Counted from the stretch's first letter, positions 31,312-43,768 are shown. The stretch: DNA of 64,000 nucleotides from Doryteuthis pealeii (GCA_023376005.1 CM042145.1:64533443-64597442); one strand, 5' to 3'. Made by a program: numbers and translations. Notes: a model not told the origin generated them from the sequence alone.

Positions 31312-33468
31312 TCATATGTTCAGAGTTTGCTTCTTGAAGCTATCAAATCGCTCACGGTTGTATTCCACAGCTTGTAGAAGGTACTCTCTTTGCTGAGAAT
31401 CTGTGGTAATGATGTTTGCAAAACCACTCATCATCTTGACTCCCCGCTCAGCGATGTCATTTACTACTTTTAGATTGCTGATATATTCTAGGGCCTTGCT
31501 GTCATCACTCCTTGGTGATGTCGCTACAGGTTGCAGAAGACAGTCAGACTCAATGCCAAGGGTGTCAAACAGAAGATGACTCTCTAGATCAGCCAGAGTC
31601 GTCTTGGCTGTAACCTGAGGTAACACAGGTTTCCCTCGTCTGAAGCTATTTGGCTTCTCAGTGGTGTGCAGCTTGGCACCAATGTCCTGCTTCTCTTTGT
31701 CACTGAGTCTGCTACCGACGAGAGCGAACAACACCACCTCCGGTGTCAGGTACCACCTGTGGTTTTCAAGTTTTTGTAGCACTGCCTGAGCAATCTCTGG
31801 ATCTGTTCTCTTGAACTTCACCGTGTTCTGCATGAACTGCAGATCATTTGCAGGAGCACCTGCAACAAGTGTAGATGTCATCCACATGGGAGTATAGAAC
31901 AGTCCTAGGAAGAGATTGAGGCGTTCCAGCTTCACAACAGTTTCTTCATCGTACTCCAGCTGCTCAGCAAACATGAACATCTTCATAGAATACAAGTTTC
32001 TAGCCATCCACCTAGCCTGATGAATGGCTCCAGGACAATTCCAGTGGATTCCACGGGGATGCGTGCCTCCAATGACGATCAGTGTAATCTCAGCCATTTC
32101 AGGGTAGTCAGCTCTAGGAGGCGTCTCCAACCTCAGGATTTCCTGTAGTATTTCCTTGCACTCTTTCTTCTTTTCATTCAACCATTTTTGTCTAATGGAC
32201 AGGGTTGTAGGGTTGTCTGTGGTAAGGCCTGTCTAAACGTCCCTGAAGTGCTTGAACAAAGGATTCTCTGGGCTCTTAACCTTGCCAAACAGATTCTCCC
32301 ATACAGCACCAACCTGCACTTATAGAATGTGGTGTCTGCAGGCCAGGTAGAACACCTTCTTGTCAAACTGTTGCTCCAGAAGCTTGGCAGCTCCCCAATG
32401 TACTCCACTGTTGCTGAACGTGGTGTCAAACAAAATGGCAGTGACCACTCCAGTAAGCTCCCATACCTCCAGCAAGTCCATGGATGCCTCTGCTTGAGCC
32501 GTTCCTGTTCAGCTGTCTATCACTTTACTCCCAGTAGCCTGCCTTCGGGATATGCAGCTGGTCCTTCCCAGGACATCTTGCCATCCCAGTGGAGAGCAGC
32601 ATACTTGGGATGGTCCTCGCTGAATGCTGCCATTTATTTCTGGCTGATGTGGTACCTTGTCAGCATCCTGTCCCGTTTTGTTGTTGAGGTTGAAATTACA
32701 AACTTGCCCAGGTCAGCTCCACCAGACCTCAATGTAGCAGAGACTAAGGCTGTCACTTGATTGTCAGACAGTCCCAGATGATCAGCGGTACTGCAGATGT
32801 CAACACACTCCATGACCCTCCTGGGGAATGTGGAACCGTAACTCAAATATCTTGTCATGACCAGACATGTGGACCTTTTTCTCTGTCTTCTGATCCTGAT
32901 AGAACCTGATATCCTCGTCCGTTTTCTCCCTTGATAACAGTCAGTTGTTCTCTATTTTCTGGATGGCATCTGAAACTCCTATGTCGAACAGGCTATCTAA
33001 TTCCAGGACAAATGCACTCCTTGTCCATCCAAGGTAACCTATTCTACCTTTATTCTGTGCTTTTTGTGAAGTATCGTGAAATGCTGCGCTACATTGTACT
33101 TGGTCATGGTCTTGATCTTAGCCATCTGCCAGAATGGGATGATAGCCTCCACTGTTTCATTGGCGAGGTCTTGAAGTACAGGATTCCCTAATTTTCTGGC
33201 AAACTCTGGAGATGGAGGAAGTACTGGAATGCCTGTCTTTTGTGGGTAACTGGGAGCCACTGATGCTGGATGATGGGTATCCGACCAGGAAGGTTTCTGT
33301 GGCATATCTAGTATCAGGTTCGCGTGACGCTTGTCTCTGGTCTGCAGGTGGAGGTTCTGAGATGTCAACCTTGCATCCTCGGAGCTCCTTGCTTAATGCC
33401 ATAGTGAAGTTATCTTGTGAATTAGCTCTGGATTTATTAGCAGGTTTCAACAGATCTGCAACAAACAT
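31312..33468 (-). pseudogene. Decayed transposase-like gene of a repeated invertebrate family
   Basis: The longest non-repetitive coding stretch. The C-terminal 289 codons (31312-32181) are open and carry H.RGIHWNCPGAIHQARWMARNLYS, a LFYTPMW segment, HRWYLTPEVV, and a final LL..VE..RERF. Upstream, the same frame continues with two stops and gives WELTGVV.AILFDTTFSNSG, WGAAKLLEQ and LACRHH (a C-x2-H pattern), then SPENPLFKHF. Further upstream (32634-33468) it is frame-shifted. An acidic FDTT.SN followed by CxxH recalls hAT-like DDE transposases, but I cannot name the superfamily. I recall similar proteins as repeats in other invertebrates. Clearly dead. Confidence 0.6.
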
Positions 33469-33599
33469 AACAGAGTATGATATGTCATGCTAAAACCATT
33501 GTGAATTTGTGACAAGAGTGAAGTAAATTATTCAGACTGACTAGACTGCATGTTAAACTTTTTCCTGTTGAATGCACTCTAATATAGTACTAGTACTCT

Positions 33600-34171
33600 T
33601 GTTATGTTTTAGGATCGACGCATTTATTTTGCACGGGAAATTCGAAACCTGACAAAGAAGAAATTGAACAAAAGAAACAATAGATAGCACTAGACAGAAA
33701 TCTTAGTATAACAAAAGAAGGGTAACAAAAGACTTCCTCTGTATAAACGGGAATTTGAACAAAGAGAGTAGAAGTGGGTGAAAGGACTTCCGGTCAACCG
33801 AACAAAGAGATGTGTGGGAGGATTATACGTACTTAAGCGTTGAGTCAAAACAGCAGGGGCAGTTGGGCAGCAGAGCAGCCAAGAGTTGCGAGAGCCAGTC
33901 AGGAGTGAGACAGGACAAGAACGTGCGTACCGCGCCGGTCACGCACCATCGCTGCCAGCGGGCAGTGGTGTTCGTTCACCCCTCTGTGCCTGAGATCCCA
34001 ACAGTAGTAGTAGTAGTAGTTCCCATTGTCAACACCCGCCACTCGCACTCGCCACGAGGGAATTAAATAAAGAGTCAAATCTCCTACTACATACAGCATG
34101 CCTTGTGATTTCATTAAGCAGTATACCAGCAAGGTATACGATTCAGAGTAGCGAAGAAGGGCTATGCAACA
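33600..34171 (+). mobile_element. Solo LTR with 4-bp target duplication
   Basis: 572 bp running TGTTATG...ATGCAACA, flanked by CTCT on both sides (33596-33599 and 34172-34175). Inside: a TTATAC-type promoter box near 33826, a short GT/AG-rich untranslated stretch, a (GTA)n run at 34003-34019, and the polyadenylation signal AATAAA at 34066-34071. This is the layout of an LTR with U3, R and U5. No internal coding region flanks it, so it is a solo LTR. Its 3' end matches 946-966 on the minus strand. Confidence 0.7.
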
Positions 34172-34372
34172 CTCTGTCAACACAACAAAATTCCAGAATT
34201 TTACATTTTTAAAAAATTGTCTGTAAAAATCACACGTAATATTTCCATAAATGTTTGTATGCATTTTGATGTTTCAGTCAGCATCTAATTACTTGCTTTA
34301 CGAAGTTAGTGGCAAGAAATGTAGCACTAGATCAAAGCTAAAGGCAAACAGCCAAAAAGATAGACTTCAAAA

Positions 34373-35300
34373 ATGGAAAGACCACTTCCAGAAATTGCTG
34401 GGACCCCCCCTAAACCCATAGAGAATGACATACAAAAAATAACAAATAACGAACTAGACATTAAGCTAGGGGACTACACGATGGAAGAACTCAATGAAGT
34501 ACTAAGAAAGCTTAAAAATAGGAAGGCCACGGTCCTCGACGAAGTACCACCTGAGGTCTGGAAAATAAAGAAATTTGATGATATACTACTTAGACTATGT
34601 AATGCAGTATACAGACAAAATTCGATAGAAAAATGGACGAAGGGATGCATTCTCCCATTCCCAAAAAAAAGCGATCTAAGAATCGCCAAGAATTACAGAG
34701 GCATTACCCTTACTGCCATAGATGCCAAGATATATAATGCCCTTCTCCTTAACCGCATCCGACCACACAGATCTTGACCATTCGCCGAATCATAGAAGGG
34801 GTCCGAGCAAAGAATCTCGAGGCAACCCTACTATTTGTAGACTTCTCCAAAGCATTTAACTCCATACACAGAGGGAAAATGGAGCAAATACTGCTAGCAT
34901 ATGGCCTACCCAAGGAAACAGTTAACGCCATAATGATGCTCTACCAAAACACGAAAGCAATGGTATGATCACCAGATGGTGACACAGACTTCTTTGACAT
35001 TGTCGCCGGAGTCCTACAAGGGGATACACTAGCGCCATATATATTCATCATATGCCTAGACTACGTACTGAGAACATCACTAGATCCCATAAAAGAAAAA
35101 GGCCTCATACTAAAAAAAGCAGAAGCAGGCGATATCCCGCACATACTATTACGGATGTGGACTATGCTGATGACCTGGCACAACTCGCAAATACACCTGC
35201 ACAAGCCGAATCCTTACTACACAGCCTAGAAAAGGCAGCACGAAATGTTGGCCTGTACGTGAACTCTGATAAAACTGAGTTCATGTCTTTAAATCTATAA
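34373..35300 (+). pseudogene. RTE-clade LINE reverse transcriptase fragment
   Basis: Successive frames give the RTE palm and fingers: LGDYTMEELNEVLRKLKNRKA (N-terminal part), ILPFPKKSDL...KNYRGITL, LFVDFSKAFNSI (the catalytic Asp motif), VLQGDTLAP, then DVDYADDLAQLANTPAQAESLL with the YADD catalytic pair (35157-35170). About 20 residues are missing between NRIRP and TIRRIIEG, a stop follows KAMV (34966), and a frameshift precedes YADD. The endonuclease and the 3' tail are both missing, so it is truncated at both ends. Confidence 0.85.
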
Positions 35301-35555
35301 ATGAAACAATAAAAGTATTATTTTCTTTTCTACCGGTTTTTTTTTAATTACACCTCGTTAATAATTTGACACATGAATAATTACAGTAAATTAGGTAAAT
35401 TACAGTAACTTCTGTTCCTTTTCGTAGAACCTTACAATTTTACAGAGTAGGTGTATATACAGATTTTTATTATTCTCTGCTCATTTAGTTAAATTCCAAT
35501 CAGTAGTTTGTGGATAGGAGGGAAAAGTGTCACTTCTTTAATAATTTGTAACGCA

Positions 35556-35616
<61 letters not shown>

Positions 35617-35644
35617 AAATGAGAGAGAGAGAGACCAAACTTCC

Positions 35645-35689
<45 letters not shown>

Positions 35690-35740
35690 ATAGTTTATAA
35701 ATTCCTTCTTCTTTACACGTCATATTCTTTTCCTTTACAC

Positions 35741-35800
<60 letters not shown>
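35556..35800. repeat. (AT)n, (GA)n and (CT)n compound microsatellite
   Basis: An AT array (35557-35597), then GA (35598-35630), CT (35647-35688) and GA (35741-35799). The CT block can pair with the GA blocks. The rest of 35301-36396 is unassigned. Confidence 0.95.
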
Positions 35801-35804
<4 letters not shown>

Positions 35805-36396
35805 GGGATGGGTAAAGAGGAGAGAGTATTCTTGTTATTCATTTGAAGCAAAACCTGGTGCACCGAATGACACAGAGCACACTCATCTGTTATCCAAATC
35901 GGGTCAATGATGGGACAACAAAGATGTTGTTTTGCCAGATATTACAATGGCCTTTGTTGTTGAATAGAACGGGCAAAATATTTACATGATGGGAAGATTA
36001 AGCGAGGCGAAAGAAAGAACGTCGGGATGGAGGGATGGATACGCACACTGATATACATAAAGAAAAAAAGAAATTGATTTATTGACAGCTATCTGTGTGA
36101 CCACGTGGGAACTTGAGATTTTAAAATGATTCTCTTCAAGAGAAACAGGGGAAATATATGATGCTAATAAGTCAGTGAACTGGAGAGAGAATTTAGTCGA
36201 TATTTCATCTTTGGTTACTATTTTCATTCTAAAACTGTCGATGTTTAGCCACTGAATAAGATCAAGTAATACTTACGTCCACACAATGGCATCTAAGTAG
36301 AGAGCCGAAAGCGGAGAGTTAGAAAGATTCAAATCTCGGTATAAAAAACTACAGCGGAATTAAACAGACGTGAAAATGAATGTAAATTTTGTGTTA

Positions 36397-36770
36397 TCTA
36401 TACATATATAAAGGGCAGTTATGTGTATATGTATGTCTGGAGGAAAATTTAAATATATACACATTAAATATCACCAGGGCTTGGTTTTTGAGCAAAAATC
36501 ACAGAGATTTGATCTATATTCGTGAGGATAATTAAAAAATAAAATTTAAATGATAACATCATGGATTTTTTTCATTTAATATTTTAGATATTAGACATTA
36601 ACATTTCTTTTCAGAGTAGCTGGATCAATGCAAGGTCTAAGTTTTTTTTACATAGGGATTTAAATGGGGCATTCCACGTGGATTCAACTCACGATTAAGT
36701 AATAATGGATCTGCGGGACTAACTTTAAAAAATCCCCCCTACCCAGGCGACACCGGGTAGCCGCTGCTAG
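36397..36770 (+). mobile_element. Non-autonomous Helitron, family Y, full length
   Basis: Starts A|TCTATACATATATAAAGG and ends with ACCC...GGGT (ACCCAGGCGACACCGGGT, a stem-loop) followed by AGCCGCTG, CTAG and T. 374 bp, non-coding. Defines the family; the other copy (25495) lacks the 3' end. Confidence 0.8.
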
Positions 36771-36900
36771 TATATAAGAAGATAGTCGGATTAAGATATA
36801 GATATCTCTATGAAAATTGATTTATCAGTGGAAATACTTTGATAGGTATAAAACGTGAGAAGAGATAAAGAAACCACAAACATAGGATAGATTGATAGAT

Positions 36901-36931
<31 letters not shown>

Positions 36932-37089
36932 TGAAGGGATAGATATATAGGACGAGACAAAAATAGGTAAGATTTAAATGAGATCTATAGAAACAGAAGG
37001 GTAATGGAATAAATAAATCGATTAAGAGGAAAAACCAGATACACCGATAGATTATGTAGCTTGATAAAATCATTAGTAGATTATTAAAA

Positions 37090-37729
37090 CTGGCAAATAT
37101 ATGCACCCTCCGGGTGCAAGTATTTAAGTTTTGATATAATAAAATATCATATTAAATTAGAAAGGCTAATGAAACTGACTAAGAATGCAGATAAAAAGAT
37201 CTGCAACAGAGGGGGTATAATCGAAAAATAGAACAACTTTGAAACTAACCCTTCCATCATTTTCCATTACTCCCTCTTTCATTGGTAAATTTTCCTAATT
37301 TAACTATTTAGTTAGAATAGGAAGTAAAGGATAATATTACAGTTATTTCTTCTTGTAAATAAATTTCTTTTAAGATTTATCCACGAGATTGTTGTTTATA
37401 TTTCTTAAGATAAAACCAAACAATTAGAAATCAATAATACCAAGCACATATTTATTAAAATAAAATTTTAAATATCAATATGCAAATTAGCTTTCTCGTT
37501 CAAACTGTAAACCGCTATTTTGTTGTATATATAAATACAATTGCATGTTATTAGTACGTAGATATGGTCAACAGTATTAATAATGTAAAACAATTTTTAT
37601 TAATAACTGAAGGTTTAAAAGAATGAAATCATGGAGAATTTGACGTAAATAATTAAGGGAATTGTGACTTGAGTAGTAATATAGTTTCGGTTACAGACAG
37701 AAAAACACACAATCTCCATTATAATAAGA
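37090..37729 (-). mobile_element. Non-autonomous Helitron, family A
   Basis: On the minus strand it starts A|TCTTATTATAATGG and ends with an intact hairpin (GCACCCGGAGGGTGC), then TTTGCCAG, i.e. CCAG instead of CTAG. The 36771-37089 flank holds a (GATA)n array (36894-36933) and unassigned DNA. Confidence 0.8.
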
Positions 37730-37844
37730 TATTGAAAGAGATTTTTATATCATGGCACGCACACACACACTCTCACATACACGCACACACACATAGATCG
37801 AATAGTAAACCGTAAAAACATCAGATTAGATTGTTTGTTTGGTT

Positions 37845-38430
37845 TGGTTTGTTTTACGGCATATCAACCACGGTGGAGCATTTAATGCCGACAAAGTTGT
37901 GAAATAAATTAATTCTTAATCCATGACATAGTTTTGTTCATAAACTCATGTTTTTCTATTTAACCCATAGAAGGCACCTAAACAGATACTACCACTCCGG
38001 GTCAGAGTGGACCAGGGAGCAATGGTAATGAAGGGGCGCTCCACATTCGCCATACCTCAAGAACTGGAACCTCACCATCAGATAGAGTTTAACGTCATTC
38101 CCAGGACATGTAGACCCTCAGCCTCCGCCTTCTAGCACCCATATGATTAGAAGGATTAGGGGTTGCCATGAAGGCAATAGGGTTGGGGAAATCATATAGG
38201 TGCTAGGGCTTGACGTGGCCAGCCGATTGATCGGAGGGGGCCTCTCCGACCGTCCGTCTAGTCCAAGAAAAGCCTAAAGTGGAATGTTGCAAGTCATGGA
38301 CTACTCAGCCACCTGGGTTCTATCCTTAAGCAACATGAGTCGCCACCCACTGCCAATAGGTGGCGCCATTGGGAGAGTCTTACCTCTCCGCAGAGGTGCA
38401 GTCGGTGCATTCTAACGTCCCACCGACTGG
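37845..38430 (+). repeat. Interspersed repeat R, nearly complete
   Basis: All four modules in order: TTTTACGGCATATCAACC (37850), TTTCTATTTAACCCATAGA (37953), GGGCTTGACGTGGCCAGCC (38206) and TCTTACCTCTCCGCAGAGG (38379). With 40842-41418 it best defines the repeat at about 580 bp. Confidence 0.8.
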
Positions 38431-38565
38431 TCAGATCAGATGGGAATTTAGCAAATAACTTTGTCAAAGAATGGACTTATTCATCAACACTTGTATAAAT
38501 GAATTGAATATACCATCGATATTTATCGATGCTTATATACTATCTGTGCGTAGAGGTTAGAGGGC

Positions 38566-38661
<96 letters not shown>

Positions 38662-38756
38662 GGGTCGAACGGTACAAAATTAAATATTCTATAAAAATGA
38701 AAGACCGAAAAATGATGGATAATGTTTTTGTTAATTTTGTTTATTATTTTACATTG

Positions 38757-38795
38757 GCGACACGTGTTTCAGATCTTCTAATATCTTCGTCAGGC
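38757..38795 (-). ncRNA. Hammerhead ribozyme-like motif, family RZ-F
   Basis: Minus strand: box CTGACGA, stem II AGAT/ATCT with an 8-base loop, GAAA, stem III ACA/TGT with loop CG, cleavage residue C. Stem I has only two clear pairs (GC/GC). The core is intact but the helix that would close it is weak. Preceded by an AT/GT microsatellite (38570-38655). Confidence 0.55.
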
Positions 38796-38814
38796 ATTGA
38801 GTAACCATTGTTAT

Positions 38815-39055
38815 ATTTTTTCTATGCAGAATGTCTTTTTTCTTTCATTATAATAAAAACAGAATCATCCATTATTTAGCTGAGGTAACAACACTCATAA
38901 GAAATAAGAATTCGGTGGATAAGTGACATCAGATAATCCGAATTTACATTTCTGCATTTCATCTGGGACGATTTGGACAATCTCATTTTTAAGCAGAGGG
39001 TGTTGAAAAGTGATAACTGTCGGAAGTTTAAGGAACACAAGTATTAATATATAGA
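38815..39055 (-). mobile_element. Helitron family X, 5' half
   Basis: On the minus strand it starts A|TCTATATATTAATACTTGTG and runs to about 38815. It lacks the (CTTT)n and the 3' hairpin. It supports the TC start of family X. Confidence 0.65.
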
Positions 39056-39151
39056 TGAGGGATACTTCAGTGTCAATTGCTTCACAGCGATTAAAAAGAG
39101 AAATCTAACCGCATGTACACTTAGACTTTTCCCTTTAATATGGGGGGGGGG

Positions 39152-39414
39152 TCTGTGGGAGTGGTAAAGTCGTCGTGGTGGCCTAAAGTCAGTATCAGCC
39201 AGAAAACGAGGGAGTCTATCCCCTTTTCCCTAGCGGTAAACCAAGGAGATTGTTTTTTTTGCGTCTGGGCTGGAGCGCCACACCTACCTTCAGCCCCTCC
39301 CTTTACAGCACAGATCACCGTGCTCCTCATACGCTGAGTTGTCGAGGGCTAGTATCGAACCCGGAATCCTTATGGTTTCTTGTCCGACGCTCTACCGATT
39401 GAACTAAACCGGCC
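39152..39414 (-). mobile_element. tRNA-derived SINE, family S1, minus copy
   Basis: Minus-strand S1 with the body in 39155-39330 and tRNA-like head near 39345-39414 (A-box region complement GCTCTACCGATTGAACTAAA). Diverged but full length. Confidence 0.8.
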
Positions 39415-39539
39415 CTAATCATCAGTTAAAATCTAGATGGACTAGTTTAATTTTACGGCGGAATCAGTTCCTGGTAGATATTACAAAACCTTGGGAGTCT
39501 GAGTTATTTACTGACACCCCATCATGTCCATTAGACAAG

Positions 39540-40090
39540 AACCATTAACGTGGTGGACTACGCACAAACCAAAGCTCATGCGTGTCCAGAGAAAAAAAAA
39601 CTGCGTTGATCCCTTTGGCATTCCTCATTAGAAGCACCTCAGACACTGGGCAATGAACCCAGCAATACCCCTTAAAATCAAGGGGGTAGGAGATGCCTAG
39701 GGGGATAATTCCCTGGGATCACGCTGTTAATAATATGTTACTGGTCCAATGACCGAAGCCGCTGGAAACAGGACCCGAGGTTCAGGTAAGCGTATTTGCC
39801 TTATTCCCCACTTGTATGGGCTGCTCACACGGCCTCGCTTTAACATGGGCCCACCCACAAGCCGAAGCTCATGGGTGGGAAAGAACAAAAATTGCGTCGA
39901 TTCCTTTGGCATTCCCACTCAAGGGGGTGCATTAGGCGCTGGGCAATAAACCCAGCCCTGTCCCTTTAAATCAAGGGAGCAGGTATTGCCTGGGGTGATA
40001 GCCCCCTGGGATCGACGCTATTAATTTTACTTTACCGGTCCAGTGGCCGAAGCACACTGGACCCGCGACCGAGGTCGTGTTCAGGTAAGT
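39540..40090. repeat. Two tandem copies of a SINE-like repeat of about 270 bp
   Basis: 39545-39790 and 39850-40085 repeat the same order: CCGAAGCTCATG-like text, GCGTYGATYCCTTTGGCATTCC, GGCAATRAACCCAGC, a CCTGGGATC block, and GTTCAGGTAAG at the end. The copies differ by many point changes, so this is an old tandem. A reverse fragment sits inside the S1 at 30210-30290. No tRNA boxes are obvious. 40091-40841: unassigned, with a (CT)n stretch at 40660-40730 and an R scrap at 40377-40412. Confidence 0.6.
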
Positions 40091-40841
40091 ATGAGAGGCT
40101 GATCAGACGGGCTAAAATCAGCTTTAAATCATCAAAGTACCATGTGTTAAAGAAATTCGATCCTCGGCGGATGCCAGGGAACTTGTGCCCTTGTGTCACA
40201 TTCCACCCATGGTGAACGGATTGGGTAATTACCTACCTTGTGTTAAACGAAAGAAAAGAGTGGACAATTTCTGATTCGTAATCTTTAAAAATCACTGAAA
40301 GAACAGTTAAGAATTTTGAATAATTCTTCGATTGCTGCCTAAAAGACACACAGTTGGCATCAGCAGAGCTCTTCCTTAAGTCATGTCAACCCTTGTTGGG
40401 TTATTTCATTCTTCTGTTTTCTGTTACAGTATTCACCCTGGATTGATCGGTTGGATATGGATTGGGTTGTTTTAAGTAAAAGGCTTAAAGAAAAATAACA
40501 AGTCTTGTTAAGTTATTAAAAAAAAATTACCAGCCCGAAGAAATGAGCCCGAACAAACAAGAAGTAAAAGCAACCCGGAGAAACAGCCCGTGAGTCAACC
40601 CTGAAGAATATGACAGCCGAGTTAACAAGTAAGACCCCTCACCCCTCATCATCTCGCATTCTCTGTCTCTCTCTCTGTCTCTGTCTCTCTTTCTCTCTTT
40701 CTCTCTCTCTCTTTCTCTCCCCCTCTCTCTATGTTATAACGGGTATATAACATTAAGAGACAATTCTGCAAGAATCCTATTAAAACAGTTCTCGTATTTA
40801 AAACAAACATCTCATGAATGATATTATTTGTTTGTTTGTTT

Positions 40842-41418
40842 TGTTTTACGGCATATCAACCTCAGTGGGTCATTTAATGCCGATAAAGTTTTGAAATAAA
40901 TTAATTCTTAATGGATAATACAATTTTTTTATAAATACATTTTTCTATTTAACCCATAGATGGGACCCTAACAGGTACTACCACTCCGGGTCAGAGTGGA
41001 CCAGGGAGCAATGGTGATGAAGGGGTTCTCCACATTCCCCAAACCTGCAAAACTGGAACCTCAACATCAGATAGAGTTTAACGTCATTCCCAGGACATGT
41101 AGACCCGCAGCCACCGCCTTCTAGCACACATATGATAAAAAGGGGTTGGGGCTTGCCATAAGGGCAATAGGGTTGGGAAAATTATATAGGTGCTAGGGCT
41201 TGACGTGACCAGCCGATTGATCGGAGGGGGCCTCTCCGACCGCCCGTCTAGCCCAAGATAGGGCCAAAGTGGAGTATTGCATGTCATGAACTGCTCATCC
41301 ACCTGGGTTCTATCCTTAAGCATCACGGGTCGCCACCCACAGCCAACAGGTGGCCCCATTGGGGGAGTCTTACCCCTCTGCAGAGTTGCAGTCGGTGCAT
41401 TCTAACGCCCCAGCCGAC
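40842..41418 (+). repeat. Interspersed repeat R, complete copy
   Basis: All modules present: 40846 (module 1), 40944 (module 2), 41195 (GGGCTTGACGTGACCAGCC) and 41368 (TCTTACCCCTCTGCAGAG). It ends CATTCTAACGCCCCAGCCG. Confidence 0.85.
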
Positions 41419-41556
41419 ATGGCGGGAATGATATTACTAAAATATCTTTTCAATTATCTAAGGTAGCATTTGCCTGAAAATATATACCTGATCGTCTTAT
41501 ATAATTACATTTATTGGGTACAAAATCCTTATAATTAACTTAATTATAATTGATGA

Positions 41557-41781
41557 TCAACAGTGATGAAAGTCTTCAACTGACACTGCCTTTAGTTGGT
41601 TTATCCCATCCTGTTGCCTGTTCTCAACAGCTCCCAAAAAATGACCCTGGAGCTGGGATTTTACTTTTGGAAACAAGAAATAGCCACAATCAGAGAAGTA
41701 AGGAACTGTGCTATTAAAGGAGAATTGGTTTGGACTAAAAACACATTCACAGAAAGAGTATCTAGAACATTGACCATACAT
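41557..41781 (-). pseudogene. Mariner-like transposase C-terminal fossil
   Basis: A 74-codon minus-strand frame ends with PYFSDCGYFLFPKVKSQL...AVEN...INQLKAVSVEDFHHC. The (P)xD(x)2FLFPK.K pattern is the block holding the third catalytic acidic residue in mariner-family (Tc1/mariner) transposases, followed by the usual LK.. DF...C tail. The Asp is retained but the neighbouring residues are changed. The N-terminal two-thirds is absent. 41790-42390: unassigned, with AC/AT repeats at 41940-42040. Confidence 0.55.
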
Positions 41782-42389
41782 TTTTTTTATTCCTAAAAGT
41801 TATCTACAAAGAGATAGATATGAAATAATAAAAAAAACTATGTTCATCACATGCTATTAAAGGCCAATGCTTTTTCAAATGTGGCGACATTTTTGTCTGC
41901 CTATAGAAATAACAACAAAGACTGTCGCTGTTCATAATTAGAACACACACACGCACACACATATAGATACACACATACACACACACACGCATACACACAC
42001 ACACACATATATATATACGTATATATATATATAATTATTTACATTCATAATATATTGTAATACATAGACATATGTGAACACAAAGGATACAAAGGTTTTC
42101 ATAGCAATGAATCAATTCTTTCGTGCTCTTGTATGCAACGCCTAAAAATATACAATTAATCTCAAAATGTCACCACTTTTGTTAACCTTTTGTATTATAA
42201 AATTTAGTTCTTTAATTGCGTGTAATAAAACCAAAAGCTTAGATTATTTCTGATGAGTGAAAAGACCACAACGCCACTAAACCTGGTTTTGGTTACTCTT
42301 TACAATTGGAACCTTTTTCAATCCAGCTGTATTTGTCTCATTTTCGTCCGTCTTCTCTTGAAATAACCACTGGAAGGACCTATATATAC

Positions 42390-42407
42390 TCTCTCTCTCT
42401 CTCTTTA

Positions 42408-42451
<44 letters not shown>

Positions 42452-42674
42452 ATATTTCTTTCTTTCTTTCTTTATATTTCTTTCCTTTCTATATTCTTTC
42501 TTTCTTTCTTTCTTCTTTCTTATATTTCTTTCTTTCTTTCTTTATATTTCTTTCCATTCTATATTCTTCTTTCTTTCTTTCGTTCTTATATTCTTTTTTC
42601 TTTCTTTCTTTCTTTCGTTCTTATATTTCTTTCTTTCTTTCTTTCTTTCTTTATATTTTCTTTCCTTTCTATAT

Positions 42675-42706
<32 letters not shown>

Positions 42707-42736
42707 TCCTTTCTTATATTTCTTTCCTTTCTATAT

Positions 42737-42768
<32 letters not shown>

Positions 42769-42940
42769 TTCTATATTCATAATAAAAACGGAATGGTCTA
42801 TTATTTAGCTGATGTGACGAGACTCATATGAAATAAGCATTCGGTGGATAAGCGACACCAATTTGAACGGTGCCATTTTTAAACAGGGGTGTTGCAAGAT
42901 GATGACGGTCGCAATGTTAAGGAACAAGAGTATGAATTAA
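42390..42940 (-). mobile_element. Helitron family X relative with expanded (CTTT)n
   Basis: A (CT)n and (CTTT)n block at 42390-42770, punctuated by TATATTC. The X 5' body follows, read on minus (ATAATAAAAACGGAATGG, TTATTTAGCTGATGTGACG, CGGTGGATAAGCGACACC). The TC terminus is degraded (GGAACAAGAGTATG). The long Phe/Leu/Ser open frame here is translated microsatellite. Confidence 0.55.
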
Positions 42941-43261
42941 TAAATAATAAAGTAGAAAGAAAAATATTTGAAAATTCAAGTTCTGTGTGAGGAGTTAGTT
43001 TGAAAGATTTTGTCAATATTTAAAAAAAAAATTGTCAAATGAATATTTTAAAATCAAAAATCAGTTCAAAAATCTTTTAATTGTAAATAGGGCTTTTCAC
43101 TACAAGAAAATGGTAGACAATTTAATGTAGCAGAATAAACTACTATAGGGACTTCGATTCTCACTGTGTGATTCACAATTGTAAAAGAGGAGGCTAAGCT
43201 TGAATATCTAAATGGGTACACAGTCTTGTTGAATGCGTTCAGTGCCATCCTAAAGGTCTAT

Positions 43262-43510
43262 TACCATCATCATCATCATCATCATCATCATGTCGCTCCT
43301 GCAGCGCAGGTATCCATGACAATCTCTTGCCAACAGTCCCTATCATTCATTGATCCCTGAAGATCCTCTGCACAACATGCAGTATCCACGCAGAGCTGAT
43401 CTATGTAGGTCGTTGCTGGACGACCCGCACGAGTATGCCCATGGGATGGTTTCCATAGAAAGGACGTCGCTTATGAGTTCAAATCTTGTCTTCAATGATT
43501 TTCCGGTAAT
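43262..43510 (-). mobile_element. RTE-type LINE 3' tail
   Basis: Starts at (CAT)n (43266-43291), the reverse of the RTE (TGA)n tail. The minus strand follows the LINE C-terminus (AGCGACGTCCTTTCTATGG to GGATACTGCATGTTG). No open frame. An S1 SINE tail follows at 43515-43605. Confidence 0.65.
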
Positions 43511-43736
43511 TTGAAGCGATACGCAAACAATCTCCCTTGTCTAGCCTTTGTGAAAAGAGGATGGACTCCTTTGCCGTTGAGTCTTTCATACCTGCCTTAG
43601 ATGATGGTTCACTCTAGGACTATTCTCAGTAATCTAACCAATCTTAACAATGGTATTGTTTGGATCGTCTTGATTCTTCCTGGTGTCCAATTCATACAGA
43701 CTCTTTTCCAAAACCTTGGGGATGATTTCAAGAGCT

Positions 43737-43739
<3 letters not shown>

Positions 43740-43768
<29 letters not shown>

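Noticed and set aside
33812..34066. 84-codon frame inside the solo LTR
   Set aside because: It lies within LTR U3/R sequence, includes the translated (GTA)n run, and ends at the polyadenylation signal.
43266..43291. (CAT)n as a CRISPR-like or regulatory array
   Set aside because: It is the reverse of the RTE (TGA)n tail, and LINE C-terminal text follows on the minus strand. No spacers, and CRISPR arrays are not expected in an animal genome.
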